In this document: in pieces, positions 33,717 through 42,208 of the stretch
How the letters are laid out: each line of letters begins with the position of its first letter
How positions within the stretch are numbered: position 1 is the first letter of the stretch
Assembly: GCA_024707075.1 (NCBI GenBank)
Contig: JANQAK010000006.1
Coordinates: forward strand, 310,001 to 374,000
From: Afipia sp.
Lineage (GTDB): Bacteria > Pseudomonadota > Alphaproteobacteria > Rhizobiales > Xanthobacteraceae
Length of the DNA: 64,000 nucleotides
Direction of reading: 5' to 3'
Notes under the pieces: model-generated
What the model was told of the DNA's origin: nothing
What the model saw: the letters and a program-made list of their open reading frames with translations, nothing else
Databases searched by the model: none
Translations under genes and position numbers: made by a program

Positions 33717-34471
33717 GCGGAACGCACCATATGCAGCACCTGCGCGGACAGCTTCTTGAAGGTGTCGTCCTCGATCAGGTCATCCCAGACGCGCGGGCGC
33801 GGCAGGTCGACCTTGATCTGGTCGAGCACGCGGCCTTTCGACAGCACGACGACGCGGTTGGCGAGAAACACCGCTTCGGGAACGTCATGGGTGATGAAGA
33901 TCACCGTCGGACGGCGCTCCTGCCAGATGCGCGTGAGTTCTTCCTGCAACGTCATGCGGGTCTGCGCATCGACGGCGGCGAAAGGTTCGTCCATTAAGAG
34001 AACAGCAGGATTGTTGGCGAGCGCACGCACCACGCCGACGCGCTGCTGCATCCCGCCGGACAACTCGTTGGGGTAACGGTTTGCCGCATGAGTCAGGCCC
34101 GCGAGCGCCAGATATTCATGCGCGATCTTGTCCCGCTCGGCTTTCGGGATGCCGCGCATCTTCGGACCGAAGCCGACATTGTCGAGCACGGTCTTCCACG
34201 GAAACAGCGCGAAGGACTGGAACACCACGCCGCGGTCCGGGCCGGGACCGTCGATAGCCTTGCCGTTCAGCAGGATCTCTCCGCCGGAATGAGGAATGAA
34301 TCCTGCGATCATGTTGAGGATCGTGGTCTTGCCGCAGCCGGACGGCCCGACGACGGACACGAATTCCCCTTGTTCGACCTCCAGCGAGACATCGTGTACG
34401 GCGGTGACGTGCGCGCCAGCGTAGGGATCGAAATAGGTCTTCTCGAGATTGCGGATTGAAAGCGTGCTCAT
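33713..34471 (-). CDS. ABC transporter ATP-binding protein, TauB/SsuB/NrtD type
   Basis: 252 residues. Walker A GPSGCGKTT (about 43), GVVFQSFALFPWKTVLDNVGFG (the FPW motif typical of SsuB/TauB), signature LSGGMQQRVGVVRAL, Walker B VLLMDEPFAAVDAQTR and the H-loop THDVPEAVFLANRV. ATGA overlap with the preceding permease gene. Energises the importer of this operon. Confidence 0.92.
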   Translation of the reverse strand: MSTLSIRNLEKTYFDPYAGAHVTAVHDVSLEVEQGEFVSVVGPSGCGKTTILNMIAGFIPHSGGEILLNGKAIDGPGPDRGVVFQSFALFPWKTVLDNVGFGPKMRGIPKAERDKIAHEYLALAGLTHAANRYPNELSGGMQQRVGVVRALANNPAVLLMDEPFAAVDAQTRMTLQEELTRIWQERRPTVIFITHDVPEAVFLANRVVVLSKGRVLDQIKVDLPRPRVWDDLIEDDTFKKLSAQVLHMVRSA

Positions 34472-35274
34472 GATGTCACCAGTCCCCAGCGTTTGCCGGT
34501 CGCACGCTCGATCGGCGCAAGTATCCAGGCATCCACGATGTACCAAAGCAGTCCGAGAATGATCATGCCGAGAATGATCTCGACAGTTGAGCCGGCACGG
34601 CGGGCATCGAACATCATAAAGCCGATGCCGCTGGTGCCGACAATGATTTCCACGGCGATCAGCGCGCGCCAGCCATAGCCGAGGCCATTGCGCAGGCCCG
34701 TGATGATGTTGGGCAGCGCGCCCGGCAGTGTGACTTCCCACAAAACGCGCACAGGGGATGCACCGAGGCTGCGTGCGGCGCGCGCGAGATCGCGCGGCAC
34801 GGATTCCACGCCGAGCACGGTGTTGAGCACCACCGGAAACAGAACCGTGTAGACGATGACGAAGGTCATGGTGGTGAGGCCGAAGCCGAACCAGATCAGC
34901 AAGATCGGCAGCCATGCGATGTCGCCGATGGCCTGGAAGAACAGCAGCACCGGCCAGCAGATGCGATGTGCCCAGCGGCTGGTGCCGATCAGGATGCCGA
35001 GCGGAATGCCGAGCACCATGCCGACAGAAGCGCCGGTGATCAATCGTATCAGGCTGTCCTGAAGGTAGTCCGGCAGGATGCCCTTGTATGTGAGCGAGAC
35101 AAACGAGCGCGCGACATCGCCGGGGCCGGGAAAGAACGCGCGGGGAAACACACCGGCCTCGGAGACTACGGTCCACAGCAGCACCACCGGAATAAATGGG
35201 ATGATGGCGGCGATGCCCGGCCAGCGGGCGATCATTCGCGTGTAGGCGCTCCAGCCTTTCAGGATCAGGTTCAT
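34468..35274 (-). CDS. ABC transporter permease, TauC/SsuC type (second permease)
   Basis: 268 residues. SsuC-type blocks: VLLWTVVSEAGVFPRAFFPGPGDV, then FQAIGDIAWLPILLIWFGFGL and the EAA loop RAARSLGASPVRVLWEVTLPGALPNIITGLR. The start ATG overlaps the previous stop as ATGA. Together with the next permease it would form a heterodimeric channel; two different permeases in a TauABC-like system are less common than a homodimer. Confidence 0.9.
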   Translation of the reverse strand: MNLILKGWSAYTRMIARWPGIAAIIPFIPVVLLWTVVSEAGVFPRAFFPGPGDVARSFVSLTYKGILPDYLQDSLIRLITGASVGMVLGIPLGILIGTSRWAHRICWPVLLFFQAIGDIAWLPILLIWFGFGLTTMTFVIVYTVLFPVVLNTVLGVESVPRDLARAARSLGASPVRVLWEVTLPGALPNIITGLRNGLGYGWRALIAVEIIVGTSGIGFMMFDARRAGSTVEIILGMIILGLLWYIVDAWILAPIERATGKRWGLVTS

Positions 35275-36093
35275 GCGCGCCTCACCATGCCCCAGCGTTC
35301 GATGGTCGAGCGCTCCAGCGGAACAAGCAGCAGACGGTCGATCAGCAGCCACAGCACGCCGATGACGATCATGCCGAGCACGATCACTTCGGTGCGATAG
35401 AAATCGCGGGCTACGAACAGCATGTAGCCGAGGCCAACGTTGGTGGCGATCATCTCCGCCGCGATCAACCCGCGCCAAGCGAAGCCGAGGCCGGTACGGA
35501 TTCCGGTGACGATGTTCGGCAAAGCGCCGGGTAGCAAAACTTGTGTCAGTAGCGCCCAGCGGCCAGCGCCGAGCGAGGCGGCCGCGTTGCGTAAGGCATA
35601 AGGAATGGTCGAGACGCCGAGCAGCGTATTGTAGGCGACCACGAAGAACACGGCATTGAAGATCACGAAGATGATCGCGCCGAAGCCGTAGCCGAACCAC
35701 AGTGTCGCGATCGGAATCCATGCGATTCCGGCCAGCACCGAGAAGAAGCGAAACAGCGGCGTAAGGAATGTCGAGATCGCGGGGCTGACTCCCATGGCGA
35801 TGCCGAGCGGCACCGCGGTGACGACGCCGATCAGCGTGCCTAATCCAACGCGCAGCAGGCTTGCGCCGACATGCTGGATCAGCGTGCCGTCTTGGATCGA
35901 CTCCATTGCAGCAGCGCCTACAGCGCCCACGGAGGGAAAGACGCGCGGATTGATCTGGAACAGCGGCACGACGATCGCCCAGATGAGTACAAGGACGAGC
36001 AGGGGGGGCGACGAACATCGCTGCGCCCGCGACGGAACTGAATCCTCGCGTGACCCATCTCGGTTGAGTCTTCTGACTGGGCCTGACCAGCAC
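35271..36093 (-). pseudogene. ABC transporter permease, TauC/SsuC type (first permease), frameshifted at G7
   Basis: About 273 residues when repaired. Start is GTG at 36093 behind GGAGG. The first 30 residues (VRPSQKTQPRWVTRGFSSVA, then GAAMFVAP) run into a tract of seven G on the plus strand (36002-36008). With six, the protein continues as LLVLVLIWAIVVPLFQINPRVFPS, the expected first membrane helix, and then normally to 35271 with FFSVLAGIAWIPIATLWFGYG and an EAA loop (NAAASLGAGRWALLTQVLLPGALP). Everything after the indel is well conserved, and an internal start is not supported by a ribosome site, so I regard it as a homopolymer artefact or phase-variable tract. Confidence 0.82.
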
Positions 36094-36219
36094 GTGACCT
36101 CCCTGCGACCGGTGTTTCCGGCCGATATTGTTGTTTCTTGCAGGCGCCTTGTTTTTCAGCGCCTTGAGATTAGCCGCGATCGAGCGTGCCGCTGCGCGTC
36201 ACGTCGCCACATATCGCCA

Positions 36220-36993
36220 TCACGCGATGGCATATCCTCCATCGATAACGAGAATCGTTCCGGTGACGAAGGATGCGGTCGGCGAACACAGATAGAGGAC
36301 TCCGCCCAGGAGATCGGCGGGCTTGCCCCAGCGGCCCAGCGGCGTGCGGTCGAGAATAACCTGGCTCCGTGCCGGGTCAGCTTGCAACGCCGTGGTGAGA
36401 GGCGTGGCGATCCAGCCCGGAGCAATCGCGTTGACGCGGATGCCGTCGCCAGCATAGGCGATGGCGAGCGATTTGGTCAGTTGCGCGATGCCACCCTTGC
36501 TCGCGGCATAACCGGGAACAAGGCCGCCGCCGAAGAACGACAGCATGGAGGCAAGGTTGACGATCGTGCCCCTGGAGTGCGCGAGCAACGGCCGTGCGGC
36601 GGCGCACACGCGCATGGTGCCGTTGAGATTGATATCGACGACCGACTGAAAAATTTCGGGATCGAGTTCTTCGCCGCGGCGGATGACACCGGCGCAATTC
36701 ACGACCACATCGAGACCGTCGAGCGAGCCGATCAAGGACTTGATGGCGTCGCCGTCGCGTACATCGAGCCGGTGCGCGCGCGTCTTGTTCAAAACGGGAT
36801 CGGAAGCAGCCGCCGCGATCTCGGCGTCACCGACGCCAACCACCGTGACCTCCGCGCCCGCCTCGATGAAGCCGCGTGCGATGCCCGCGCCGATGCCTGA
36901 TGTACCACCAGTCACGAGCACGCGCTTTCCGGCATACCAGATCGACGCCCAGGCTGCGGACGCGGTCTCGCGGGATATGGTCGCGGCGTCCAT
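36220..36993 (-). CDS. SDR-family NAD(P)-dependent oxidoreductase
   Basis: 257 residues. About 20 extra N-terminal residues precede the Rossmann motif VTGGTSGIGAGIARGF. Catalytic elements are complete: NCAG, Ser in NLASMLSF, and YAASK. C-terminus TGTILVIDGGYAIA. Two bases downstream of the cupin gene. Likely oxidises or reduces a ketone or alcohol related to the cupin's substrate; which one is not evident. Confidence 0.85.
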   Translation of the reverse strand: MDAATISRETASAAWASIWYAGKRVLVTGGTSGIGAGIARGFIEAGAEVTVVGVGDAEIAAAASDPVLNKTRAHRLDVRDGDAIKSLIGSLDGLDVVVNCAGVIRRGEELDPEIFQSVVDINLNGTMRVCAAARPLLAHSRGTIVNLASMLSFFGGGLVPGYAASKGGIAQLTKSLAIAYAGDGIRVNAIAPGWIATPLTTALQADPARSQVILDRTPLGRWGKPADLLGGVLYLCSPTASFVTGTILVIDGGYAIA

Positions 36994-36995
36994 TG

Positions 36996-37493
36996 TCAGC
37001 GCACGAACTGGTCGACGTAATCGGCGCCGAGGCCGCTGGCCTCATAATGCGCGCGGCACATGTCGATCTTGGTGAACACGTCCTCGTAGCCGACGTGCTT
37101 GTTCTGCTCGTCGAGATAGACCATCGATCCCTGAATGTTGAAGAAGGTGATCATCTCGGGTGTGTCTTCCGGGACCACGAGCGTGTGGATTTCACCCGGC
37201 GGTTCGAACACATAGGAGCTCTCGGTGGCGACCCAGTCATGCTCGCGATAGAACCATTTTCCCTTCAGGACGAAGCCATGAACCGGATTCGGATGCAGAT
37301 GTCGCGACAGCACGCCGGAGCGGCGGACGCGCAGCAGGTTGCACCACTGGCCCTGACGGGTGTTGAGCATCAAAGGCCTGAACCAGACGTCGGGTGCCTG
37401 TGGCACCCAGACCCGCTCGTCCTGTGGGATCGCAACCACCGTGATCTCCGGCGACGCGAGCACATGGGTCGAGCCTTTCATATCACGATACAT
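36996..37493 (-). CDS. Cupin, 2,4'-dihydroxyacetophenone dioxygenase family
   Basis: 165 residues; start ATG at 37493 with AGAGGA upstream, overlapping the regulator stop by 11 bases. The metal-binding cupin motif is LSRHLHPNPVHGFVLKGKW followed by FEPPGEIHTLVVPED, giving three or four His and a Glu. The stretch QGQWCNLLRVRRSGVLSRHLH and the ending resemble 2,4'-dihydroxyacetophenone dioxygenases, which cleave the C-C bond beside an aromatic ketone. The assignment is from memory of family blocks and moderate. Confidence 0.7.
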   Translation of the reverse strand: MYRDMKGSTHVLASPEITVVAIPQDERVWVPQAPDVWFRPLMLNTRQGQWCNLLRVRRSGVLSRHLHPNPVHGFVLKGKWFYREHDWVATESSYVFEPPGEIHTLVVPEDTPEMITFFNIQGSMVYLDEQNKHVGYEDVFTKIDMCRAHYEASGLGADYVDQFVR

Positions 37494-38277
37494 CTTGCTT
37501 CCTCTTGATCTTCGGCCTGGATGCGCGCGGGTTTGGTGACACCCGGGCGCTGCCGGATTTTCTCTTCGACAGCTTGGATCGGGTGAAGCCAAGCACCTGA
37601 TCCATCGCGATCCGCGCCTTGCGTGAATTACCTTCATCGATGGCGCGCGCCACGGCGGCGTGATTGGGCAGATTGTCATCGAACCAGCCCGAACTGCCGA
37701 CGGCAACCAGAAATACCGTACTCAGGATCGTATCGATCGCGCCTCTGAAGCCTTGAAACACCCGGTTGTGGGTGGCGTCGAGGATCGCGAGATGGAACGC
37801 TTTGTCCGCGGCAATCGCGCTGATCTGGTCGTGCGAGGTTTCCATCGCGGTCAGTGCGGCATTGATGCGCTCGCGGTCCGACTTCGTCGCACGGTCAGCA
37901 GCGAGAGCCGCTGCCGCCGGCTCGATGATCGAACGCACTTCCTGGATTTCCAGCAGCAGTTCGCGATCCGGATCGCCTTTTCCCACCAGCCAGCTCAGAA
38001 CATCGCGGTCGAGCAGGCTCCAGTCGTGGCGCGGCAACACGCGCGTGCCATGGCGTGGGCCGACGCTCACGAGACCCTTGGCCGCCAATGTTTTGATCGC
38101 CTCGCGAACGACACCACGCCCGACGCCAAAACGCGCCTCAAGTTCGGGCTCCGGCGGCAGCGCCGCGCCGACAGGAATCAGATCGCGCGCGATTTCGCTG
38201 CCGAGCGTGGACAGCACTGCATGAATGCGGCCCGGCTTGGCGCGTTTGACGATGAACTGGGCGGCGGCCTTGGCCAA
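37483..38277 (-). CDS. GntR-family regulator with FCD domain
   Basis: 264 residues beginning at TTG (38277) behind GGGAG; no ATG or GTG is available before an in-frame stop. N-terminal winged helix: LPPEPELEARFGVGRGVVREAIKTLAAKGLVSVGPRHGTRV. The FCD ligand domain carries EVRSIIEPAAAALAADRA, DKAFHLAILDATHN and NHAAVARAIDEG, with the Asp/His metal ligands of this class. The C-terminal tail is very basic (KRKSGSARVSPNPRASRPKI). First gene of the leftward cupin-SDR-transporter operon and probably autoregulated through the palindrome at 38348-38376. Confidence 0.87.
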   Translation of the reverse strand: MAKAAAQFIVKRAKPGRIHAVLSTLGSEIARDLIPVGAALPPEPELEARFGVGRGVVREAIKTLAAKGLVSVGPRHGTRVLPRHDWSLLDRDVLSWLVGKGDPDRELLLEIQEVRSIIEPAAAALAADRATKSDRERINAALTAMETSHDQISAIAADKAFHLAILDATHNRVFQGFRGAIDTILSTVFLVAVGSSGWFDDNLPNHAAVARAIDEGNSRKARIAMDQVLGFTRSKLSKRKSGSARVSPNPRASRPKIKRKQDVS

Positions 38278-38347
38278 CGTTTCAGTCTCCCGGTCGCCGT
38301 CTTTGAGCGGCGTGGCGAAACGCTAGCACGCGGTGATCGGAGCTTGC

Positions 38348-38376
38348 AATCATCCGATGTTAAACATCGGATGATT
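38348..38376. promoter_or_regulatory. Perfect 14-bp inverted repeat, candidate GntR operator
   Basis: AATCATCCGATGTT (38348-38361) and AACATCGGATGATT (38363-38376) are exact reverse complements around a single A. It lies 71 bases upstream of the GntR start. There is no U-tract on either strand, so a terminator is unlikely. The core GATGTTaAACATC is a plausible FCD-type GntR site. Confidence 0.75.
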
Positions 38377-38532
38377 ACGAATTTTATTGCATTGCGAAGC
38401 CGGGGGCGTCATGCGGCACTATCCGCAGAAAATGACGGTATTCAGGTCATTGGCGTGTTTGCCGGAGCGCGGGGTTTAGCAGCGGGAAGATTTGTTCGCC
38501 TGGCAACCGCGCGGCGGTGCCCACGGTCGGCG

Positions 38533-39237
38533 TTAGATGGCGGCGCGCAACGGCTCATGCGAAATGATCGTGAAAGCCGAACTCGCGTCGTTCTGGCGAA
38601 ACAGCGCCAGCCGGTCGATCGATATCGAGTTCAATTTCAGCGTGGCAAAGCGCGTTCGCAAAATCTCCGTGACCGCCGCGCGCCCCTCGGCGGGGAGAGA
38701 TCCCGCCAGCGTCATGTGAAAACGGAATTCCTCGAACACATAAGGATAGCCCCAGCGATCCAGATGCGCGACCTGCCGGTCGGTGAGCGCCGACACGTTG
38801 CGCCGCTCGCGATCCGCGGCTAGCAGCGGCGCCCGGAAATCGTCGAAGACCGTGACGCAATCGTCGGCCAGCTTCTGTAACGCGGGAGAAGGGCTTTCCG
38901 GCACAATGGCGATGAAGCTGCCGATGTTGCGAATCGTCGGAACGATCACGGGGATGGCGCGCGGCATCCGCGCGAAGTCGCTCAGCGCGGCCACGAGTTC
39001 GCCTTCGGTCTTGCCGGGGACGAGCGAGATGGGGGCTTTCAGCGTGGCGTGAAAGCCATATTTTCGCGGATCGGCGGTGAAATGTTTCCAGCCGTTAACG
39101 TCACTTTCGATGCCTTTGGGGAAGGGCAGGGATTGCCCCGAATACGCATCGTACCCGATCAGCTCCGCGCCGAAGCGATAGAGCGCGCTGTCAGCCGGAG
39201 GCGCGAAGTAGATGGCGTAGCGAGGGTGTTGCGACAT
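38533..39237 (-). CDS. DUF1045 phosphonate-metabolism protein (2H phosphoesterase fold)
   Basis: 234 residues from the ATG at 39237. Two HxT motifs, in GFHATLKAP (about 64) and FRFHMTLAG (about 172), define the 2H phosphoesterase active site. DUF1045 proteins occur almost only in alphaproteobacterial phosphonate clusters. Here it follows a phnM-like gene, which agrees. Probably acts on a cyclic or phosphodiester ribose intermediate of C-P lyase, in the role PhnP has elsewhere (inference). A TTG at 39273 would overlap phnM but has no better support. Confidence 0.8.
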   Translation of the reverse strand: MSQHPRYAIYFAPPADSALYRFGAELIGYDAYSGQSLPFPKGIESDVNGWKHFTADPRKYGFHATLKAPISLVPGKTEGELVAALSDFARMPRAIPVIVPTIRNIGSFIAIVPESPSPALQKLADDCVTVFDDFRAPLLAADRERRNVSALTDRQVAHLDRWGYPYVFEEFRFHMTLAGSLPAEGRAAVTEILRTRFATLKLNSISIDRLALFRQNDASSAFTIISHEPLRAAI

Positions 39238-39259
39238 GCGAACCTGAGTAGCCGCCTGT

Positions 39260-40450
39260 TCAGGCGGGTTCAACCCTGCGTTCGGCGGTGACCGCCGATA
39301 AGATGCGCTGCGGCTCTGTGAGGTGGATCATGCGGCCGCCGGCGATCACCGCGACGACGCGGGGCCTGAGAGGCTCGCGCGCGTCGACTAATATAATGTC
39401 CGCGCGTTTTCCGGTGGCGATCTGGCCGCGGTCGTGCAATCCGGTCGCCGCAGCGGGGGCGGCGGATACCAATGACCAGGCCTGCGGCAGTGGCAGGATG
39501 TTGTCGGTGGCGAGCAAAAACGCTGCGAGCAGCGGCGCGGGATAGTAATAGTCCGAGGCCAGAATCGAGCACAGGCCCTTGCTCACCATCTCGGCGGCGC
39601 TAATCCACCCGGTATGGCTGCCGCCGCGCACGACGTTTGGCGCGCCGAACACGGTAAAGTCGCCGCCCTCGATTGCCGCGCGCGCGGTTTCCTCGTTGAT
39701 CGGAAATTCCGCGACGGCGATACCGAGCGACCGGAAGTGAGCGCGCTGGTCTGGCGATTCATCGTCGTGGGACAGCAGCGGCACGCCGCTGTCACGGCCG
39801 ATGGAAGCAAGCCGCGCGATGGATGCAGGAACCTTGTCGGCGCCGGTCATCACTCGTTCGACCAGCCCATCGAATTCGCTCTCGCTGAGGCCGGAGCGCT
39901 CCACCATGCGGGCGCGCTTCTTCGGATTGTTCATCGACGCGGCGGTCATGTGCATGTGGTCGTTGAAGGCCAGCAGATCGACCCGTCCGGCGGCCAGCCA
40001 TTCGGCGATGGTCGGCTCGGCCTCGAGATTGAAGGTCTCCTGCCGCAGATGAAAGCGCGTGTCGGCGGCGAGATGTGGCCGCATGTTTTCAATGGCATTG
40101 AGCAGGCGGTGCGCGTTTTCCGTGCCGCGCAGGCCGGGCTCCCATGACCATGTCGTGGCGTGAAAGACCGTCGTGATGCCGTTGGCGATGGCCTGGCGAT
40201 CGCTGTCGACAAGAGCGACATCGACCGGGAAGTCGACGCCGGGGCGCGGCATCATCTGGCGCTCGAAGGCATCGCCGTGCATGTCGACGATGCCGGGCAG
40301 GGCGATCAGGCCATGGCTGTCGAGGCGCAACGAGGCCGCGCCACTGCGCGATGACGCTTCCGCGATCTTTCCATCGGCGATGTGAATGGAGGCGTCCACA
40401 ACGGCGTTGCCAATCAGCGCATGGCCGCCTTCGATCAAGATGTCTGTCAT
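39260..40450 (-). CDS. PhnM-like amidohydrolase (divergent second copy)
   Basis: 396 residues, related to alpha-D-ribose 1-methylphosphonate 5-triphosphate diphosphatase. It shares the PhnM blocks FHLRQETF, SHDDESPDQ, VFGAPNVVRGGSHTGW, SILASDYYYPAPLL and TGLHDRGQIATGKRADIILV. It differs at the metal site region: GIVDMHGDAFERQMMPRPGV replaces the canonical GLIELHTDHLEAHYVPRPKV seen in the PhnM at 50371-51528. It has co-directional DUF1045 and hexapeptide transferase neighbours in the same small operon. May accept a different triphosphate or serve another phosphonate branch. Confidence 0.82.
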   Translation of the reverse strand: MTDILIEGGHALIGNAVVDASIHIADGKIAEASSRSGAASLRLDSHGLIALPGIVDMHGDAFERQMMPRPGVDFPVDVALVDSDRQAIANGITTVFHATTWSWEPGLRGTENAHRLLNAIENMRPHLAADTRFHLRQETFNLEAEPTIAEWLAAGRVDLLAFNDHMHMTAASMNNPKKRARMVERSGLSESEFDGLVERVMTGADKVPASIARLASIGRDSGVPLLSHDDESPDQRAHFRSLGIAVAEFPINEETARAAIEGGDFTVFGAPNVVRGGSHTGWISAAEMVSKGLCSILASDYYYPAPLLAAFLLATDNILPLPQAWSLVSAAPAAATGLHDRGQIATGKRADIILVDAREPLRPRVVAVIAGGRMIHLTEPQRILSAVTAERRVEPA

Positions 40451-40476
40451 GCTCTGTATCCTTCGCCCGGCGCGGA

Positions 40477-41109
40477 TCATTCGGCTGTTACGCCGTTGTA
40501 TTTCTCGATAAAGGCTTCGACCGGCAGGTTCCTGAAATCCGACAGCGCAGTGCGGAGCCTGTCATGGCTCCAGTCCCACCACGCCAGCGCGATCAATTGC
40601 CCGGAAATCTGTTCCGGAAACCGCCGCCGGATCGGCCGCGCGGGATTTCCGCCGACGATCGTATAATCCGGCACGTCCTTGGTCACGACGGCGCCGGCAG
40701 CGACCACCGCGCCGGTACCGATGTTGCGGCCCGGCAGCACAATGGCGCCGTGACCGATCCACACATCATGGCCGAATGTCACATGATGGCTGCGCCGCCA
40801 AGCGAAGAACTCCGCGTCGTCGGCTTCGCCGGGGAAATAGGCACTGGCACGATAAGTAAAATGTGCCTGCGCGGCGCGGTGCATCGGGTGATTGCCGGGA
40901 TTGATCCTGGTCATCGCGGCGATGGAGCAGAATTTTCCGATGGTGGCATAGGCGATCTGGCTGTCGTTCACGACGTAGGAGTAATCGCCCATCGTGACTT
41001 CGTGCAGAACGGTTCGCGCGCCGATTTCACAGTAGGCGCCTGCGTGACTGTCGCGCAGCGTCGCGGTCGGATCGATGAGCGGCTGAACGGACAGGGCTTT
41101 ACCGGCCAT
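40477..41109 (-). CDS. Hexapeptide-repeat acyltransferase of phosphonate clusters
   Basis: 210 residues from ATG 41109, the length of the phosphonate-associated hexapeptide transferase family (xenobiotic acetyltransferase-like). Left-handed beta-helix repeats are visible ([19 protein letters not shown], then [20 protein letters not shown] and [12 protein letters not shown]). Possible role: N-acetylation of aminophosphonates before C-P cleavage (inference). A longer frame extends upstream to 41202 or beyond, but has no family similarity. A Pho box lies upstream at 41212-41229. Confidence 0.8.
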   Translation of the reverse strand: MAGKALSVQPLIDPTATLRDSHAGAYCEIGARTVLHEVTMGDYSYVVNDSQIAYATIGKFCSIAAMTRINPGNHPMHRAAQAHFTYRASAYFPGEADDAEFFAWRRSHHVTFGHDVWIGHGAIVLPGRNIGTGAVVAAGAVVTKDVPDYTIVGGNPARPIRRRFPEQISGQLIALAWWDWSHDRLRTALSDFRNLPVEAFIEKYNGVTAE

Positions 41110-41211
41110 GAGTGATTGAATCTCGCAAACAGAGTGAGCCTGCCCAAGGCGGGTCGATGGCGTGGTCGATGAGACGCGAACAGTCTCTTCAGGGCATTTC
41201 ATGACGGTATC

Positions 41212-41229
41212 ATGAAGTCTGAATGACAA
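41212..41229 (-). promoter_or_regulatory. Pho box for the leftward transferase-phnM operon
   Basis: On the minus strand TTGTCAT-TCAG-ACTTCAT, compared with the PhoB consensus CTGTCAT-N4-CTGTCAT: six of seven matches in the first half and four of seven in the second. It sits about 100 bases upstream of the transferase start. Confidence 0.5.
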
Positions 41230-41286
41230 TGGGCGTTTCGTCACAGCGCGCACAAATTCAGGGGAGATGTGGCGCTGCGATAGGCC

Positions 41287-41304
41287 CTGTCACACAACTG
41301 TAGG
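41287..41304 (+). promoter_or_regulatory. Pho box for phnCDE
   Basis: CTGTCAC-ACAA-CTGTAGG has the correct 7-4-7 geometry, with six of seven matches in the first half and four in the second. It ends 46 bases before the phnC start. This and the minus-strand box 58 bases away would give phosphate control of both divergent operons. Confidence 0.65.
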
Positions 41305-41350
41305 AAACCAGCGCTAGCGGTGAATGCAGATATTATGGCGGAGTCAGCGC

Positions 41351-42163
41351 ATGCTTGTGGTGGACGGATTGACGTGCCGGTTTGGTGCGAAGACGGCTGT
41401 CGACAATGCCTCCTTCTCGGTTGAGCCAGGACGTTTTGTCGGCGTGATCGGCCGCTCCGGCGCAGGAAAATCCACGCTGCTGCGCATGATCAACCGGCTG
41501 GAGAATCCGACCGGCGGGCGCGTCCTGTTTGAGGGCGTCGATGTCACCGCGTTGCAAGGCTACGATCTGCGCCGCTGGCGCGCGCGCTCTGCGATGATCT
41601 TCCAGCAGTTCAATCTGGTCGGGCGCCTCGATGTGTTGACCAACGTCCTGATGGGCCGTCTGGCCGGCGTGCCGCTGTGGCGCTCGCTGCTTCAGCTCTG
41701 GCCGCAGGACGACAAGGCGATTGCGATCTCCGCGCTGGAACAGTTCGACATGATGCCGATGGCGGCGCAGCGCGCCGACCAGTTGTCCGGCGGCCAGCAG
41801 CAGCGCGTGGCGATCGCGCGCGCGCTTGTTCAGCAGCCCGACATCATTCTGGCGGACGAGCCGATCGCATCGCTCGATCCGCGCAATACCCGCATCGTGA
41901 TGGACGCGCTGCTGCGCATCAACAAGCACTTCGGCATCACGGTGATCTGCAACCTGCATTCGCTCGATCTGGCGCGAACCTATTGCGACCGCCTGATCGG
42001 CATGTCGGCGGGCCGCATCGTGTTCGACGGTGCGCCGGCCGCGCTGACCGACGGCATCGCTCGCGAACTTTACGATCTTGAGGCTGGAGAAGTGATGGAC
42101 GAGGCCCCGGACTTCGTGCCCGGAGAACTGGCGCCCGCGCTCGGAAATGCTGCCGTCGCATAA
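41351..42163 (+). CDS. phnC: Phosphonate ABC transporter ATP-binding protein
   Basis: 270 residues. ATG 41351 is chosen because GGAG lies 9 bases upstream. Walker [19 protein letters not shown] is distinctive of PhnC, with [21 protein letters not shown], signature [15 protein letters not shown] and Walker [14 protein letters not shown]. Energises uptake of phosphonates or phosphite. First gene of the rightward phn unit under a Pho box. Confidence 0.95.
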   Translation: MLVVDGLTCRFGAKTAVDNASFSVEPGRFVGVIGRSGAGKSTLLRMINRLENPTGGRVLFEGVDVTALQGYDLRRWRARSAMIFQQFNLVGRLDVLTNVLMGRLAGVPLWRSLLQLWPQDDKAIAISALEQFDMMPMAAQRADQLSGGQQQRVAIARALVQQPDIILADEPIASLDPRNTRIVMDALLRINKHFGITVICNLHSLDLARTYCDRLIGMSAGRIVFDGAPAALTDGIARELYDLEAGEVMDEAPDFVPGELAPALGNAAVA

Positions 42164-42208
42164 TTCTGTTTCCATGAAGAAGCCACCCGACTCACCCGAG
42201 AGGACATC

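Noticed and set aside
34468-36093. A single 541-residue leftward ORF spanning both TauC-like permeases
   Set aside because: The middle 240 residues are Arg-rich nonsense in the wrong frame. The ORF arises because the G7 indel shifts the first permease into a frame that happens to stay open into the second.
39252-39267. CCGCCTG/CAGGCGG hairpin between the phnM-like gene and the DUF1045 gene as a terminator
   Set aside because: Only 7 bp, no T-tract on the minus strand, and it overlaps the end of the coding region.
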